Shown: one piece after another, positions 55,663 to 64,000 of the stretch
Position numbering within the stretch: position 1 is the stretch's first letter
How the letters are laid out: every line of letters starts with the position of its first letter
Assembly: GCF_003347595.2 (NCBI RefSeq)
Contig: NZ_QCZK02000034.1
Location: 1 to 64,000 of the forward strand
Length of the DNA: 64,000 nt
Direction: 5' to 3'
From: Botryobacter ruber
GTDB lineage: Bacteria; Bacteroidota; Bacteroidia; Cytophagales; Hymenobacteraceae
Made by a program: the position numbers and the translations under genes
Notes under the pieces: model-generated
Seen by the model: the letters and a program-made list of their open reading frames with translations, nothing else
The model's database searches: none
What the model was told of the DNA's origin: nothing

Positions 55663-55716
55663 TAACCTAAACAGGCACGGAAAACTCCCGGAAAACTGCT
55701 CATCCCGGCTAAAAAG

Positions 55717-55749
55717 TTCTGCTGCAGCTGCCACCACAGCCTCTGCTGC
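55717..55749 (+). repeat. dispersed ~30-bp repeat, copy 16
   Basis: TTCTGCTGCAGCTGCCACCA followed by CAGCCTCTGCTGC, between convergent genes. Confidence 0.85.
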
Positions 55750-55798
55750 GCCATTTTGCTGGCCGTTGAAGGAAATTACGCTTACCACCTGTCAACCA

Positions 55799-57415
55799 TC
55801 AGGGCTCCGCCTCCTTCAGCGGCAGCAAGGCTTTTCTTTGCGCCAGCTCCGTCAGTACGGTCTGCAGGACTTCATCTGATTTTTTTTCCGCATCTGCTCT
55901 CAGCAACCGATGTGCAGGAATTTCATCCGGTTCCTGGTACGACAGGCGCAGGTGGTCAAAATCCTCCAGGCGCGCATCCGACACTTCCTCCGCACAATGT
56001 TCCCGCTGCGCCAGTCGCTTCCGCAGCACATCATCGGGAGCCTGCATTTCCAGGAAATAATACATAAGATGCTGCTGCTCCAGTGCCTCTGCAAAGGCAG
56101 CCCGGCGGTTCCTGCTTCCAAAAGTAGCATCTACCACCATGTAGTGCCCGTTGCTGACGGTAGCAAGTGCTTCCTGCAGCAGGCGCTGGTAAACGGCATC
56201 GCTTGCCTCATTTGAATACAAACTCTCCCTAATCGCGGAGCTGGGGCGCTGGTACAAGGGCAAACCTGCTGTTTCTTTCCGGATCACGTCGCTGTTCAGA
56301 TGCCGGCAGTCCAGCAGCTGCGCTATGTTTCTGGCCACTGTCGTTTTTCCGCTTCCGGTTTTTCCCATCACCAGGAGTACCGCAGGCTTCGAGCCAAAAA
56401 GCGCATACCGCAGCGCCAGGCTGATGTATTTGCCGGCCCGTTCGCGGCTCAACTGGCGTTCTGCTGCAGGCACCTCTTCCTCTTCTGCCCTGAAACACTC
56501 GACTTTGGCACGCACACAGGCCCGGGCACATTTGTAAAAGTCCATGAGCAGCTGCATGTCCGGGTCCTGCAGCAGTTCCGCCATACGGCCCGATACGTAA
56601 GTTGCCAGCTCGGGCCTGCCATGAAAATCCAGGTCCATGGCCAGGAAGGCAATGTCGGAGGCCACATCCGTATACCGGAACCGGTCGTTGAACTCGATGC
56701 AGTCGAAGATGCTGATTTTATCCTGCCAGATGTGGATGTGGTCCAGGTGCAGATCGCCGTGGCAGTCCTGTATCCGGAGTTCCTGCACCCGCTTCCGGAA
56801 CAGGGCTTCGTGCCGCTCCATAAATGTGCGCAGGTAAAAGCTGATGGTGCTAAAAGACACCGGGTGCACCAGCTCCCCTACCCGCTGCCCGATCATGGTC
56901 AGGTTGTCCTCTACAATTTTACGGATAGCCGGAAGTTCGCCATAGGCAGAGACAGAGGCATCGGAGCGATAGGTTTCGTAAAAAGCCTTCAGCACGGCCA
57001 GCACCGCCTCCAGCATTTCTGCTGTAAGCTGGTTGGCCTGCAGTAACTGGTCTGCAAAATAACCGTCGGGCAACAGGTTCATCTGCAGGGCATACTCTAC
57101 AATCTCGCCATCCGTTCCGAAACGTAACTGCCCCTCCTGCTGCGCTATCGGGAGTACCGCCACATACAAATCCGGGCAGAAACGGCTGTTGAGCTGGCGT
57201 TCCCGTTCGCAGTTCGTTTTCCGCTCCTGCAACGTCGTAAACTTCATAAAGCCCAGGTCTACGTGCTTTTTTACTTTGTACACAAAAGGTGGCGCAAGGG
57301 CCAGCACCGAGGCATGTGTCTGCACGAGCGTTACTGCTGCGGGGTGATGCGGGTAGGACGTAGGCTGCTGCAGGAAAGAAATAATCTGTAGGGATGATTG
57401 TTCGGCTTCGGACAT
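55799..57415 (-). CDS. APH-like plus AAA kinase-like two-domain protein
   Basis: A 538-aa protein. Residues 1-310 form an aminoglycoside-phosphotransferase-type kinase fold with the catalytic HGD at 219-221 (QDCHGDLHLDHIHI) and metal Asp in FDCIEFNDRFRYTDVASDIA. Residues 340-538 are a P-loop kinase with Walker A GKTGSGKTT (351-359). The same architecture occurs in mycobacterial Rv2004c, a DosR-regulon protein, and antibiotic resistance is not implied. It is downstream of a phosphoribosyltransferase gene on the same strand, 21 bp apart. Confidence 0.9.
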   Translation of the reverse strand: MSEAEQSSLQIISFLQQPTSYPHHPAAVTLVQTHASVLALAPPFVYKVKKHVDLGFMKFTTLQERKTNCERERQLNSRFCPDLYVAVLPIAQQEGQLRFGTDGEIVEYALQMNLLPDGYFADQLLQANQLTAEMLEAVLAVLKAFYETYRSDASVSAYGELPAIRKIVEDNLTMIGQRVGELVHPVSFSTISFYLRTFMERHEALFRKRVQELRIQDCHGDLHLDHIHIWQDKISIFDCIEFNDRFRYTDVASDIAFLAMDLDFHGRPELATYVSGRMAELLQDPDMQLLMDFYKCARACVRAKVECFRAEEEEVPAAERQLSRERAGKYISLALRYALFGSKPAVLLVMGKTGSGKTTVARNIAQLLDCRHLNSDVIRKETAGLPLYQRPSSAIRESLYSNEASDAVYQRLLQEALATVSNGHYMVVDATFGSRNRRAAFAEALEQQHLMYYFLEMQAPDDVLRKRLAQREHCAEEVSDARLEDFDHLRLSYQEPDEIPAHRLLRADAEKKSDEVLQTVLTELAQRKALLPLKEAEP

Positions 57416-57436
57416 AGACAGGTTAACTGGGTTTGC

Positions 57437-58057
57437 TTACGGATTGTTTTGCTGGAGCAGCGCGATTACCTCCTCATCGCTCACCTGCGGAAAATCTTCG
57501 TAAAACTGGCCGACCGCCTCGAACCACTCGGGCGCATACAGGCACACAAGTTCATCCACATCCGCCGACAGGCGCGCCACGGTTTCAGGAGGAGCTACAG
57601 GCACAGCCACCACCAGTTTCTGCGGCTTGCTTTCTTTTATCAGTTCAATGGTAGCTTTCATGGTGTTACCGGTTGCAATGCCATCGTCTACGATTATCAC
57701 CGTTTTACCGGTCAGGTCAGTCGATTTCCGGTTGCCCCTGTAGAGCTGGTACCGCTGGCTGAGCAGCTCTTTTATTCGTTCTGTTTCATTTTTAATATAC
57801 TCCTCCGACACTCCCGGGTAGCCCGACACGACAGCGCCATGAGTGCTCACGGCCCCTATCGCAAATTCAGGATTTGCCGGATGTCCTATCTTTTTAGTCA
57901 GCACGATATCCAGCTGAAACCCAAGCTCCTTTGCGATGGTTTCCCCCATAGGCACTGCTCCCCTGGGTATAGCCACCACTACTCCCTTTTCACCTTTGTA
58001 TTTCCGGAGTTCGGTCACCAGTTGCCTGGCTGCGTCATCTCTGTCTCTGAACCTCAT
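57437..58057 (-). CDS. phosphoribosyltransferase
   Basis: A 206-aa type I PRTase from ATG 58057 (MRFRDRDDAARQLVTELRKY); the frame opens 28 codons earlier without family similarity. The PRPP loop is DDGIATG at 124-130. It is longer than simple purine PRTases and matches the PRTase found alone or fused in stress and DosR-type gene sets (e.g. mycobacterial Rv0571c). Substrate unknown. Operon with the APH+AAA gene. Confidence 0.9.
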   Translation of the reverse strand: MRFRDRDDAARQLVTELRKYKGEKGVVVAIPRGAVPMGETIAKELGFQLDIVLTKKIGHPANPEFAIGAVSTHGAVVSGYPGVSEEYIKNETERIKELLSQRYQLYRGNRKSTDLTGKTVIIVDDGIATGNTMKATIELIKESKPQKLVVAVPVAPPETVARLSADVDELVCLYAPEWFEAVGQFYEDFPQVSDEEVIALLQQNNP

Positions 58058-58131
58058 TTTCTTTTTGTTAAATACATGTTCTTCACTCAGTATCAGCAGC
58101 TCCTGCAGCACGTAAACTATTCTGTTACAAG

Positions 58132-58145
58132 ATGATAACAATCAC
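58132..58145. promoter_or_regulatory. candidate Fnr-like site between divergent genes
   Basis: ATGAT-AACA-ATCAC: read on the minus strand GTGAT-TGTT-ATCAT, matching the classical Fnr site TTGAT-N4-ATCAA at 8 of 10 bases. On the minus strand a TAGTTTA box follows 12 bp later, closer than in the other promoters. Confidence 0.4.
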
Positions 58146-58317
58146 ATCGTCAGGTAAACCGCTTTCTTTAATTAACGTTCCTATTAAAATAAAATACAAT
58201 ATTTTTTTAATTTTTTCCGGAGTTAACGCTCCTCCCCGGCAATCAGGGTGTGCCTGTTGCCTTCAGGCCTGTGGCAGGCCCTGCTAATATGTTTAACCTT
58301 CTAAAAAAGCTAAAGTT

Positions 58318-58734
58318 ATGGAAACCAACAACACAGCAACTACAGATCATCAGCTCGAAGGAAGTATTGACGGTTTACACCGCGCGAGCAAAACATGGCT
58401 CTCCGAAATTGAATTATGGCGTATCGAGCTAGCCTTTTACCAGAAACTGCTCAACAAAATCAGTGTTAACCTTCCTTCGGCAGAAGAGAAAAAACGCCTG
58501 GATCATTTTGAAAACCTGCAGACTTATTTCCGGGGAGAGGTGTTGGACCAGTTCGCACACGACCTGCGGGAACACGAAAAATACCTCGGGAATTTGGCGG
58601 AAAACAAACAGCCTTTCAACGACCAGCTCTACCGCGAAGAGCACAAAAAATATGCTGACCAGCTGAACGCTTTCGAAGCGGATTTTAAAAACTACAGGAA
58701 GGACCTGCTTTCGTTTGCCGGGCAGTATGTATAA
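58318..58734 (+). CDS. helical protein of unknown function
   Basis: A 138-aa, charged, coiled-coil-like protein without signal peptide (SEIELWRIELAFYQKLLNKI, RGEVLDQFAHDLREHEKYLG, ENKQPFNDQLYREEHKKYAD). I do not recognise a family. Position between stress genes and an upstream Fnr-like site suggest a role in the same response (inference). Confidence 0.75.
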   Translation: METNNTATTDHQLEGSIDGLHRASKTWLSEIELWRIELAFYQKLLNKISVNLPSAEEKKRLDHFENLQTYFRGEVLDQFAHDLREHEKYLGNLAENKQPFNDQLYREEHKKYADQLNAFEADFKNYRKDLLSFAGQYV

Positions 58735-58890
58735 ACTTAAACCTGGTATTACGCCGGTAGCAGCAGGCAACCCGCCCGATCCGGTTTAGCTACCAGGTAG
58801 CAGTTGTGCTCCAGCCTTAGCACAAGCTACAGGGCATTTACAGTCATCGTTCCGGGTACGGCAGGTTGATGATATCGGTCATGTGCCGGC

Positions 58891-58934
58891 ATGATGCAGG
58901 TCATGTGAAAAGAGCGGCTGGCAAGGTAATTTTA
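58891..58934 (+). promoter_or_regulatory. Fnr-like dyad plus -7 box of a Usp gene
   Basis: ATGAT-GCAG-GTCAT (58891-58904), 22 bp, then TAATTTTA (58927-58934). It aligns without gaps to 48520-48563 and onward through TTTACATCCATAA. A further half-site GGTCAT lies at 58877-58882, matched by GATCAT at the same distance in the other promoter. Confidence 0.7.
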
Positions 58935-58969
58935 CATCCATAAGAAGTACATCATCAAACGCAATTACC

Positions 58970-59470
58970 ATGAAAACTATCTTATGTGTTGCTGACGCGC
59001 CGGCAGGGGCTGAGAAAGCGATCAGTTCTATAACCGAACAGGTACAGCTCCATAATACCCGCATTATCCTTTTCCATAACATCCATACCAGGTTTGAAAT
59101 ACTGAAAGGCGGACCAAGCCACCTGCAGCTTATCGAGGAACTGGAAGAGCGAAACGAATACCTGGAGCTGATGGAAGCGCTGACAGGCCGCCTGAAGCAG
59201 CAAAACCCGGAGGCGGGAATTTCTTATGAAATCGAAATCAGGCATGGGCTTTTACAGGAAACCGTTCCGGCGCTGGTACTGAAAAAGCAGGTAGACCTGG
59301 TGCTGCTTTGCAACCAGGAAACACACCCCCAGGCGCTGCTTTCGGAAATCAGGGATAAGTCCGGCTGCCCGGTTTTGGTGGTGCCTCCACAGAGCGTCCG
59401 TTCTACAGAAACAAACACAGCCTTTGCCGCCATGCTGCAACATGAGCTGCTTGCAGAAACTGTTTCCTGA
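58970..59470 (+). CDS. single-domain universal stress protein
   Basis: A 166-aa protein with one UspA-like domain: MKTILCVADAPAGAEKAISS at the start, VDLVLLCNQETHPQALLSEI where the ATP motif would be (motif absent), and CPVLVVPPQ at the end of the last strand. It has the same promoter block as the two-domain Usp at 48599, so co-regulated. Confidence 0.88.
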   Translation: MKTILCVADAPAGAEKAISSITEQVQLHNTRIILFHNIHTRFEILKGGPSHLQLIEELEERNEYLELMEALTGRLKQQNPEAGISYEIEIRHGLLQETVPALVLKKQVDLVLLCNQETHPQALLSEIRDKSGCPVLVVPPQSVRSTETNTAFAAMLQHELLAETVS

Positions 59471-59551
59471 CCACTCCTGCCCCGACATTTTGTAAGGCTG
59501 ACCTGTTACAGCTCCTGAAAGCAAAGCAAGTCGCCGTTACATAGGAACCCC

Positions 59552-59604
59552 AAAAAAGACATCTGTCGCACGGGAAATTTACCTGTGCTTCAGGTGTCTT
59601 TGTT
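59552..59604 (+). terminator. rho-independent terminator
   Basis: AAAGACATCTG pairs with CAGGTGTCTTT and an inner stem GCACGGG with CCTGTGC, followed by GTTATG; imperfect but long. Confidence 0.75.
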
Positions 59605-59788
59605 ATGTCAGAACATCCTGTCACTACTATTTTTATCGTGCAAAACCTGGCTGCTCCTGCCACCACAGCCACTGCTGCTGCCTGCCCCGTGGTTAGAAGA
59701 TTACCTGACAGAAAGCGATGTCTTCCGCAGCAGAAACCAGTTATTTGATTAACTTTAGGAACGAATCAGCACCAAAAACCTGACAGAA
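59605..59788. other. intergenic region with a repeat copy
   Basis: Between the Usp terminator and the pectate lyase. Holds dispersed repeat copy 17. No gene and no exact -7 box found. Confidence 0.5.
59651..59679 (+). repeat. dispersed ~30-bp repeat, copy 17
   Basis: CTGCTCCTGCCACCACAGCC followed by ACTGCTGCT; identical over 29 bp to the copy inside topB. Confidence 0.88.
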
Positions 59789-61525
59789 ATGCGCACCACC
59801 CGCGGTTCCTCCGGATTTACCTTCCTTCTGGCGCTTTGCCTTGCTGTACTGGCACAGACACATGCCCAACAAGTAGCTTTTCCGGGAGCCGAAGGAGCCG
59901 GAAAATTTACAACTGGTGGTCGAGGCACAGCAGCTGCCCCTACCACTGTTTTCGAAGTCACCAGCCTCGACGATACCAACACCCCGGGCACCCTCCGCTA
60001 TGCCCTCACACAGCCAGCGGCAGCCCGGACAGTCGTTTTCAGGGTATGCGGCACGATCCACCTGACCTCCCGCCTCAACATCTCCCGTCCCAACACCACC
60101 ATCGCCGGCCAGACCGCTCCCGGCCACGGCATCTGCATTGCCGATCACCCGGTAATTATCAATGCCGATAATGTGATCATCCGGTTTGTGCGGTTCCGGT
60201 TAGGCGACAGGTACCAGGACAAAGGCAAAGTAGATGGCAGCGGCCACGACGATGCGCTGGCTGCTTATGGACGGAAAAATATCATCGTGGATCACTGCAG
60301 CATGAGCTGGAGCACCGACGAAGCTTTCAGTGTTTACGCCGGCGACAGTACCACCCTGCAATGGAACATCATCAGCGAACCCCTTAACTACTCCTACCAC
60401 TTCGAAGCCGGCGGCACCGATTACCAGCAGCATGGTTTTGGCGGCATCTGGGGTGGCCGGCATGTATCGTTTCACCACAACCTGTTTGCCCACTGCCAGG
60501 GCCGCAATCCCCGTTTTGACGGCAGCGCCAACCTGGCTCCCCATACGCCCGGTCAGGAAAATGCCGATTTCCGGAACAATGTTATTTACAACTGGGGCGG
60601 CTGGACCGTGGACGGCGGCATGGGAGGCAATTACAACATCGTCAGCAACTACTACAAATACGGGCCTTCTACATCTACAGGCACGGCAAACGGAGTGCCG
60701 CGCCGCTTCCAGGTTGTTCGTCCCGACCGGAAAACAACAGCACCGGAACTGCCTTACGGAAAGTATTACCTGGCCGGAAATTATGTAGACGGCTCTGTGC
60801 CCGTAACCCGGAATAACTGGCTGGGAGCAGCCATGGCAGGTGGAACCTTAGCCGACACGGTACAGGCCAAAGTGGCTTCAGAATTTGAACTGGTGCCCCT
60901 GCCCACGCAGTCGGCACAGGACGCATATAAAGCTGTATTGCAACATGCAGGCTGCATACTGCCGGCCCGCGACCTGCACGACCAACGCATAGTAAGTGAT
61001 GTAGTAAACAGAACAGGTGCCATTATCGATGTGCAGGGTGGCTTTCCGCATGGCACTCCTTACGAGCAAACCGTTGGCGCCTGGCCTGCATTAACCTGCG
61101 GTCCGGCACCCGCCGACGCTGACCGGGACGGGATGCCCGATGCCTGGGAAATAAGCCAGGGGCTCAACCCGAACAATGCCGCCGACCGGGCCCATACAGC
61201 CCCCAACGGCTACACCCATCTCGAAAATTACCTGAACGGATTAGCTGCGACTGTGCTGTCGGCAGCGCCTGAAACCAATACAAACCTGCCGCTGCTGGCT
61301 TACCCGAACCCAGTTGGAGAGAAGTTAACTGTTTCTCACCCTTCAGCCGGCCAATATGCTACCTTAACGCTGTTCAGCTTCGACGGAAAGAGGACAGGCA
61401 GCTTCACCTGTACCCCCCACAGCTACCAGACCGTACTAGAGATTGATTCCCTCGCAAAAGGCAATTACCTGCTGTTATATACCTCTCCCACCACACGGTT
61501 AACCTACCGCATTCTAAAACAATAA
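59789..61525 (+). CDS. secreted pectate lyase with T9SS sorting domain
   Basis: A 578-aa protein. Signal peptide MRTTRGSSGFTFLLALCLAV, then LAQTHA, cleaved before QQVA. The parallel beta-helix starts FPGAEGAGKFTTGGRGT, with NVIIRFVRFRLGD and IIVDHCSMSWSTDEAFS typical of pectate lyase (PL1-like) folds, the latter with the calcium-site Asp pair (GHDDA). DADRDGMPDAWEISQGLNP (about 447-465) is a calcium-binding repeat often found before sorting tags. The last 80 residues (LLAYPNPVGEKLTV to TYRILKQ) form the type IX sorting domain. It would release unsaturated oligogalacturonides outside the cell. Confidence 0.92.
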   Translation: MRTTRGSSGFTFLLALCLAVLAQTHAQQVAFPGAEGAGKFTTGGRGTAAAPTTVFEVTSLDDTNTPGTLRYALTQPAAARTVVFRVCGTIHLTSRLNISRPNTTIAGQTAPGHGICIADHPVIINADNVIIRFVRFRLGDRYQDKGKVDGSGHDDALAAYGRKNIIVDHCSMSWSTDEAFSVYAGDSTTLQWNIISEPLNYSYHFEAGGTDYQQHGFGGIWGGRHVSFHHNLFAHCQGRNPRFDGSANLAPHTPGQENADFRNNVIYNWGGWTVDGGMGGNYNIVSNYYKYGPSTSTGTANGVPRRFQVVRPDRKTTAPELPYGKYYLAGNYVDGSVPVTRNNWLGAAMAGGTLADTVQAKVASEFELVPLPTQSAQDAYKAVLQHAGCILPARDLHDQRIVSDVVNRTGAIIDVQGGFPHGTPYEQTVGAWPALTCGPAPADADRDGMPDAWEISQGLNPNNAADRAHTAPNGYTHLENYLNGLAATVLSAAPETNTNLPLLAYPNPVGEKLTVSHPSAGQYATLTLFSFDGKRTGSFTCTPHSYQTVLEIDSLAKGNYLLLYTSPTTRLTYRILKQ

Positions 61526-61598
61526 CCTCATCAGGAAAAATACCTGGAGCCGGCAGTACACACGTTCCTCTTGGGAGCTGCGAAGCAGATGAAAAGTT

Positions 61599-62042
61599 TT
61601 ACAATACGGCACCCGGTTCCGCATGCTCCTTGTTAAACAACCAGTCTTTTGCAGCCTCCATGTTGATAAACATTTCAAGTTTAACTTTGCCGGCCAGTTC
61701 AGACTCCTGGTCAATAAAATTTTTCACCTCAGCGCCCGATATCAGTGCCACATTCTGGGGTGTGGCTACACAAGCCAGCAGGTTTTTATGACGCAGATCA
61801 AAAGAAGGAAACAACTCGTTTATGGACCAGCTTTTATCAGCCACTGTCGTGAAATTGAGGTTGCGCATGTCAAAAAGCCATTTGTAAAGCCCCTGGGAAC
61901 GTGCCAACTCCGAAGCTTTCAGGAGTACCTCCCGTAAGGCGGCATGGCTGACGTGCTGCAGCCAGGTCAACTGAATAAAGTTCAGGTCCGGATCTGCCTC
62001 TATTCTGGCAAATTCGTTGGAGAAAAGTTGGGTAAGTTTCAT
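61599..62042 (-). CDS. STAS/SpoIIAA-like protein
   Basis: A 147-aa protein with alternating strands and helices (ARIEADPDLNFIQLTWLQHV, KWLFDMRNLNFTTVADKSW, LLACVATPQNVALISG, KLEMFINMEAAKDWLFN). The pattern fits the SpoIIAA/STAS-SEC14-like fold seen in many Cytophagales hypothetical proteins; the DMRNL strand is in the position of the phospho-site loop but has no Ser. Function unknown. It ends convergently with the pectate lyase gene. Confidence 0.75.
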   Translation of the reverse strand: MKLTQLFSNEFARIEADPDLNFIQLTWLQHVSHAALREVLLKASELARSQGLYKWLFDMRNLNFTTVADKSWSINELFPSFDLRHKNLLACVATPQNVALISGAEVKNFIDQESELAGKVKLEMFINMEAAKDWLFNKEHAEPGAVL

Positions 62043-62236
62043 GATTCAGAACATTTAATTAACACCCCTTCAGGACGGTTACCGGGCAAAAGTACCGCTT
62101 GGATAATTAAACTAATTTTACAGGATTAGGTTAACTTTCAGGGATAAATAAATTTCTGCGAACAATTCAGGATAAGTTAACGCGCAGATAAATTTGCAGG
62201 AAAGGAAGAAGCTCAAAAAGCGTTCGGACTCTGTTG

Positions 62237-62485
62237 TTAGTGCATTAGCTCGGACACGTCGATCGCCCTGAGATAGGGCTCAAGAGAGGCTTCGTCGTTA
62301 AAGCCGCGCACCAACACAATTTTGTTTCCCGGCTCCAGGTACCAGACTTCTGCAAAGAAACTACCCATGTGGTACAGGCAGAGGCTGTATTTACCTGTGC
62401 TACGCGACGAAACAAATGCCCCCTGCTCCAGCACAAGTTTTGCCCTCTTCTCCAGGCTATAGCCGTTGATACCAAATAAATCCAT
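62237..62485 (-). CDS. small protein of unknown function
   Basis: An 82-aa protein from the Met at 62485 (MDLFGINGYSLEKRAKLVLE); a start 7 codons earlier is also open but Cys-rich and unlikely. It shows strands YSLCLYHMGSFFAEVWYLEP and KIVLVRGFNDEASLEPYL. The type is common among short conserved proteins of Hymenobacteraceae. No function can be given. Confidence 0.65.
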   Translation of the reverse strand: MDLFGINGYSLEKRAKLVLEQGAFVSSRSTGKYSLCLYHMGSFFAEVWYLEPGNKIVLVRGFNDEASLEPYLRAIDVSELMH

Positions 62486-62807
62486 ACAGGAGCACGCTAA
62501 AAACAAATGTTTGTTAAAGATATAAAATTATTCCGAACCGGTAAAGCATTTCCGGTTCAGGTTTTTCTTTAAATCTTTATCCTGGCAGCTGTTTATACTT
62601 CTGTTCCTGTACCCCGGTTCGGTTTGAGTTCAACATTCCTTTAAAAGTATTATTAATAATAAAATAATATCTTCCTATATCTTAACGTTTTAGAATTGCG
62701 TAATAATAAAAAAAGCAGCCTTACACTCTTTTTGGCAGGCTTCTTGTATATACTTTTACAACCTGACACCTTCTGTATAGGTACATTAATTTAAGGAAAA
62801 ATACAAT
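62486..62807. other. AT-rich divergent spacer
   Basis: No gene. TACTTTTA at about 62750, a 7-of-8 match to TAnnTTTG, preceded 16 bp earlier by TTTTTGG, may be the promoter of the following small gene. Confidence 0.45.
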
Positions 62808-63047
62808 ATGATATTTACAATAACAACAAACGATATGGTGCGGACCTGCAAAGTTATTGATGTTGCTGATCTTCACCAGGGACTGGAGCACGGGCTGGTT
62901 TATATTAACGCTGATGGCTCAAATGGAAACACGCTGATTTCGAAATGTCCCAAAACAGATGCATTCAGATATGGCCCCTCTAATATTGAAATGGTAATGA
63001 GAGGCTGGAGGCCTTTTGTTTACGAAGACAATACGATGGCTGCTTAA
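62808..63047 (+). CDS. small protein of unknown function
   Basis: A 79-aa protein starting MIFTITTNDMVRTCKVIDVA, with GLVYINADGSNGNTLI and MVMRGWRPFVYE. No family recognised. It has its own perfect terminator, which supports it being expressed. Confidence 0.65.
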   Translation: MIFTITTNDMVRTCKVIDVADLHQGLEHGLVYINADGSNGNTLISKCPKTDAFRYGPSNIEMVMRGWRPFVYEDNTMAA

Positions 63048-63070
63048 GCAGCTTGATCAGCCGCTTGCGG

Positions 63071-63131
63071 CAACAAAAAACCTTCCTGTTCATGGTCCCT
63101 TTGGAGCCATGAACAGGAAGGTTTTTTGTTG
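63071..63131. terminator. bidirectional rho-independent terminator
   Basis: A 25-bp perfect inverted repeat: CAACAAAAAACCTTCCTGTT plus CATGG, 11-nt loop, and the mirror arm ending GGTTTTTTGTTG. Confidence 0.95.
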
Positions 63132-63277
63132 TTCTTCTTCTCCCTGCCTTTCTTCAGAAGCCTCTGAAACAGCAGTACCATCCTCCAGATGCTTCACCCT
63201 GGTTGCAAGTTTCCGCCTGAATATCTATATTCGAAACCATTAATTTTCAGCACCCACCGTTACCAAACCCACTGCAG

Positions 63278-63706
63278 ATGGCCGAATTAAAAACAAAAGA
63301 GAACGACCTGCCGGTAGAGGCTTTTCTCAACAGCATAGAACCCGAAAAGAAACGTTCCGACGCTTTTAAAATCCTGCAACTCATGCGCGAGGCAACCGGC
63401 CTGGAGCCTACCATGTGGGGCACGAACATGGTGGGTTTTGGCAAGTACAGCTACCGATACAACAGCGGCCACTCCGGCGAAAGCTTCCTGGTAGGCTTCT
63501 CTCCCCGCAAACAAAACCTGACGCTCTACCTCATGACCGGCTTTGAGCGGCCACAGGCGCTGATGGAAAAGCTGGGCAAGTACAAGAACGGTAAAGCCTG
63601 CCTCTACATCAATAAGCTCGAAGACGTAAATCTGGATGTACTACAGGAACTGGTAAAGGATTCGCTGGCGGCAACCGCTCAAATGGAATGGGTTACCATT
63701 GCTTAA
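63278..63706 (+). CDS. DUF1801 domain protein
   Basis: A 142-aa protein: VEAFLNSIEPEKKRSDAFKI at the start, PTMWGTNMVGFGKYSYRYNS, ESFLVGFSPRKQNLTLYLMT and GKACLYINKLEDVNLDVLQE. This is the typical DUF1801 pattern and a longer relative of the gene at 9878-10237. Biochemical role unknown. It is followed after about 60 bp by a DUF1905-type gene on the same strand. Confidence 0.85.
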   Translation: MAELKTKENDLPVEAFLNSIEPEKKRSDAFKILQLMREATGLEPTMWGTNMVGFGKYSYRYNSGHSGESFLVGFSPRKQNLTLYLMTGFERPQALMEKLGKYKNGKACLYINKLEDVNLDVLQELVKDSLAATAQMEWVTIA

Positions 63707-63719
63707 CCTTTCATAAACC

Positions 63720-63754
63720 TTTCTGCACCTGCCACCAAACCCACACCTGCTCCT
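63720..63754 (+). repeat. dispersed repeat, diverged copy 18
   Basis: TTTCTGCACCTGCCACCAAA followed by CCCACACCTGCTCC; the CACAG core is changed to CAAAC. Confidence 0.5.
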
Positions 63755-63767
63755 CACCTGCTATCAT

Positions 63768-64000
63768 ATGGCCGCTACCGCACCCGTTACTTATAAAACC
63801 AGCATCAACCGCCTCGAGCACCTGATGGGAACGCACTACCTCGAAGTGCCGCCGGAAGTAATACAGCAGTTAGGCGGTAAACTGAAGCAACGGCTGCACT
63901 GCACCGTCAACCATACCCTCACCTTCCAGTGCGGACTCGTAGCCTTGGGCCAGGGCGCCGCCTACATCAGCCTCAACAACAAACGCATGAAAGAAGCCGG
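63768..64000 (+). CDS. DUF1905-like protein (partial, cut by the window end)
   Basis: The frame from ATG 63768 stays open to the end: it begins MAATAPVTYKTSINRLEHLM and continues THYLEVPPEVIQQLGGKLKQ, RLHCTVNH, YISLNNKRMKEAG. The strand-loop pattern with HYLEVPPEV and LKQRLHCTVN is typical of DUF1905 beta-barrels. It follows the DUF1801 gene; such domains often occur near or fused to each other. Confidence 0.75.
   Translation, partial: MAATAPVTYKTSINRLEHLMGTHYLEVPPEVIQQLGGKLKQRLHCTVNHTLTFQCGLVALGQGAAYISLNNKRMKEA

Noticed and set aside
55799-57415. Aminoglycoside resistance gene
   Set aside because: The APH-like domain is fused to a P-loop kinase-like domain and belongs to a stress-linked family; the fold alone does not indicate drug resistance.

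Overview
The window looks like chromosomal DNA of a Bacteroidota bacterium, most likely order Cytophagales, near Hymenobacteraceae (Pontibacter or Hymenobacter type). The reasons are two secreted proteins with C-terminal type IX secretion sorting domains, several promoters with the Bacteroidota -7 box TAnnTTTG, lipoprotein-type surface proteins, a Nudix-family arabinose regulator of the kind known from Bacteroides, roughly balanced GC in genes with AT-rich spacers, and weak Shine-Dalgarno signals. The genus is inference. No rRNA, tRNA, CRISPR array, transposase or prophage gene was seen.

Layout. 0-11 kb: topoisomerase III, a lipoprotein, a disordered SWFGD-type protein, a SulP transporter with a beta-carbonic anhydrase, an OmpR/EnvZ-type two-component system, a DUF1801 protein and a DsbA-like protein. 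11.8-14.7 kb: a large secreted beta-propeller-repeat protein bracketed by two 63-bp direct repeats. 15.1-21.8 kb: an L-arabinose locus (Nudix regulator, ribulokinase, epimerase, sodium/sugar symporter, isomerase). 22-31 kb: mixed metabolism, a RES/Xre toxin-antitoxin pair, an ECF sigma factor with a membrane partner, an aldo/keto reductase and two paralogous TPR proteins. 31.4-38.7 kb: a hemicellulose-degrading set (GH115, two GH43-like, GH51) that would feed arabinose to the arabinose locus. 38.9-41.5 kb: a two-domain AhpD-like protein, a lipoprotein and an outer-membrane barrel. 42-59.5 kb: a stress/energy region with five universal stress proteins, GlgX, a split ThrE-type exporter, PEP synthase, a bactofilin-like membrane protein, a GerW-like protein, an APH+AAA kinase-like protein and a phosphoribosyltransferase. 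59.8-64 kb: a secreted pectate lyase and small hypothetical, DUF1801 and DUF1905 genes.

Two signals are not explained by the gene list. (1) A dispersed, non-palindromic repeat of about 30 bp, core near CTGCCACCACAGCC, occurs about 17 times, mostly between genes, 13 in + and 4 in - orientation. Two copies lie in frame inside genes: the linker of topoisomerase III and the start of mature GH115. (2) Two universal stress protein genes share an almost superimposable promoter: a dyad ATGAY-N4-GTCAT placed 22 bp before a TAnnTTTA box, the geometry of a class II Crp/Fnr activator. A third site of the same kind drives the opposite strand at 48.3 kb, and weaker candidates sit at 44.0 and 58.1 kb. With the gene content this suggests a low-oxygen or dormancy regulon comparable in content to mycobacterial DosR or pseudomonad ANR regulons, but under a Crp/Fnr-like protein that is not in this window.
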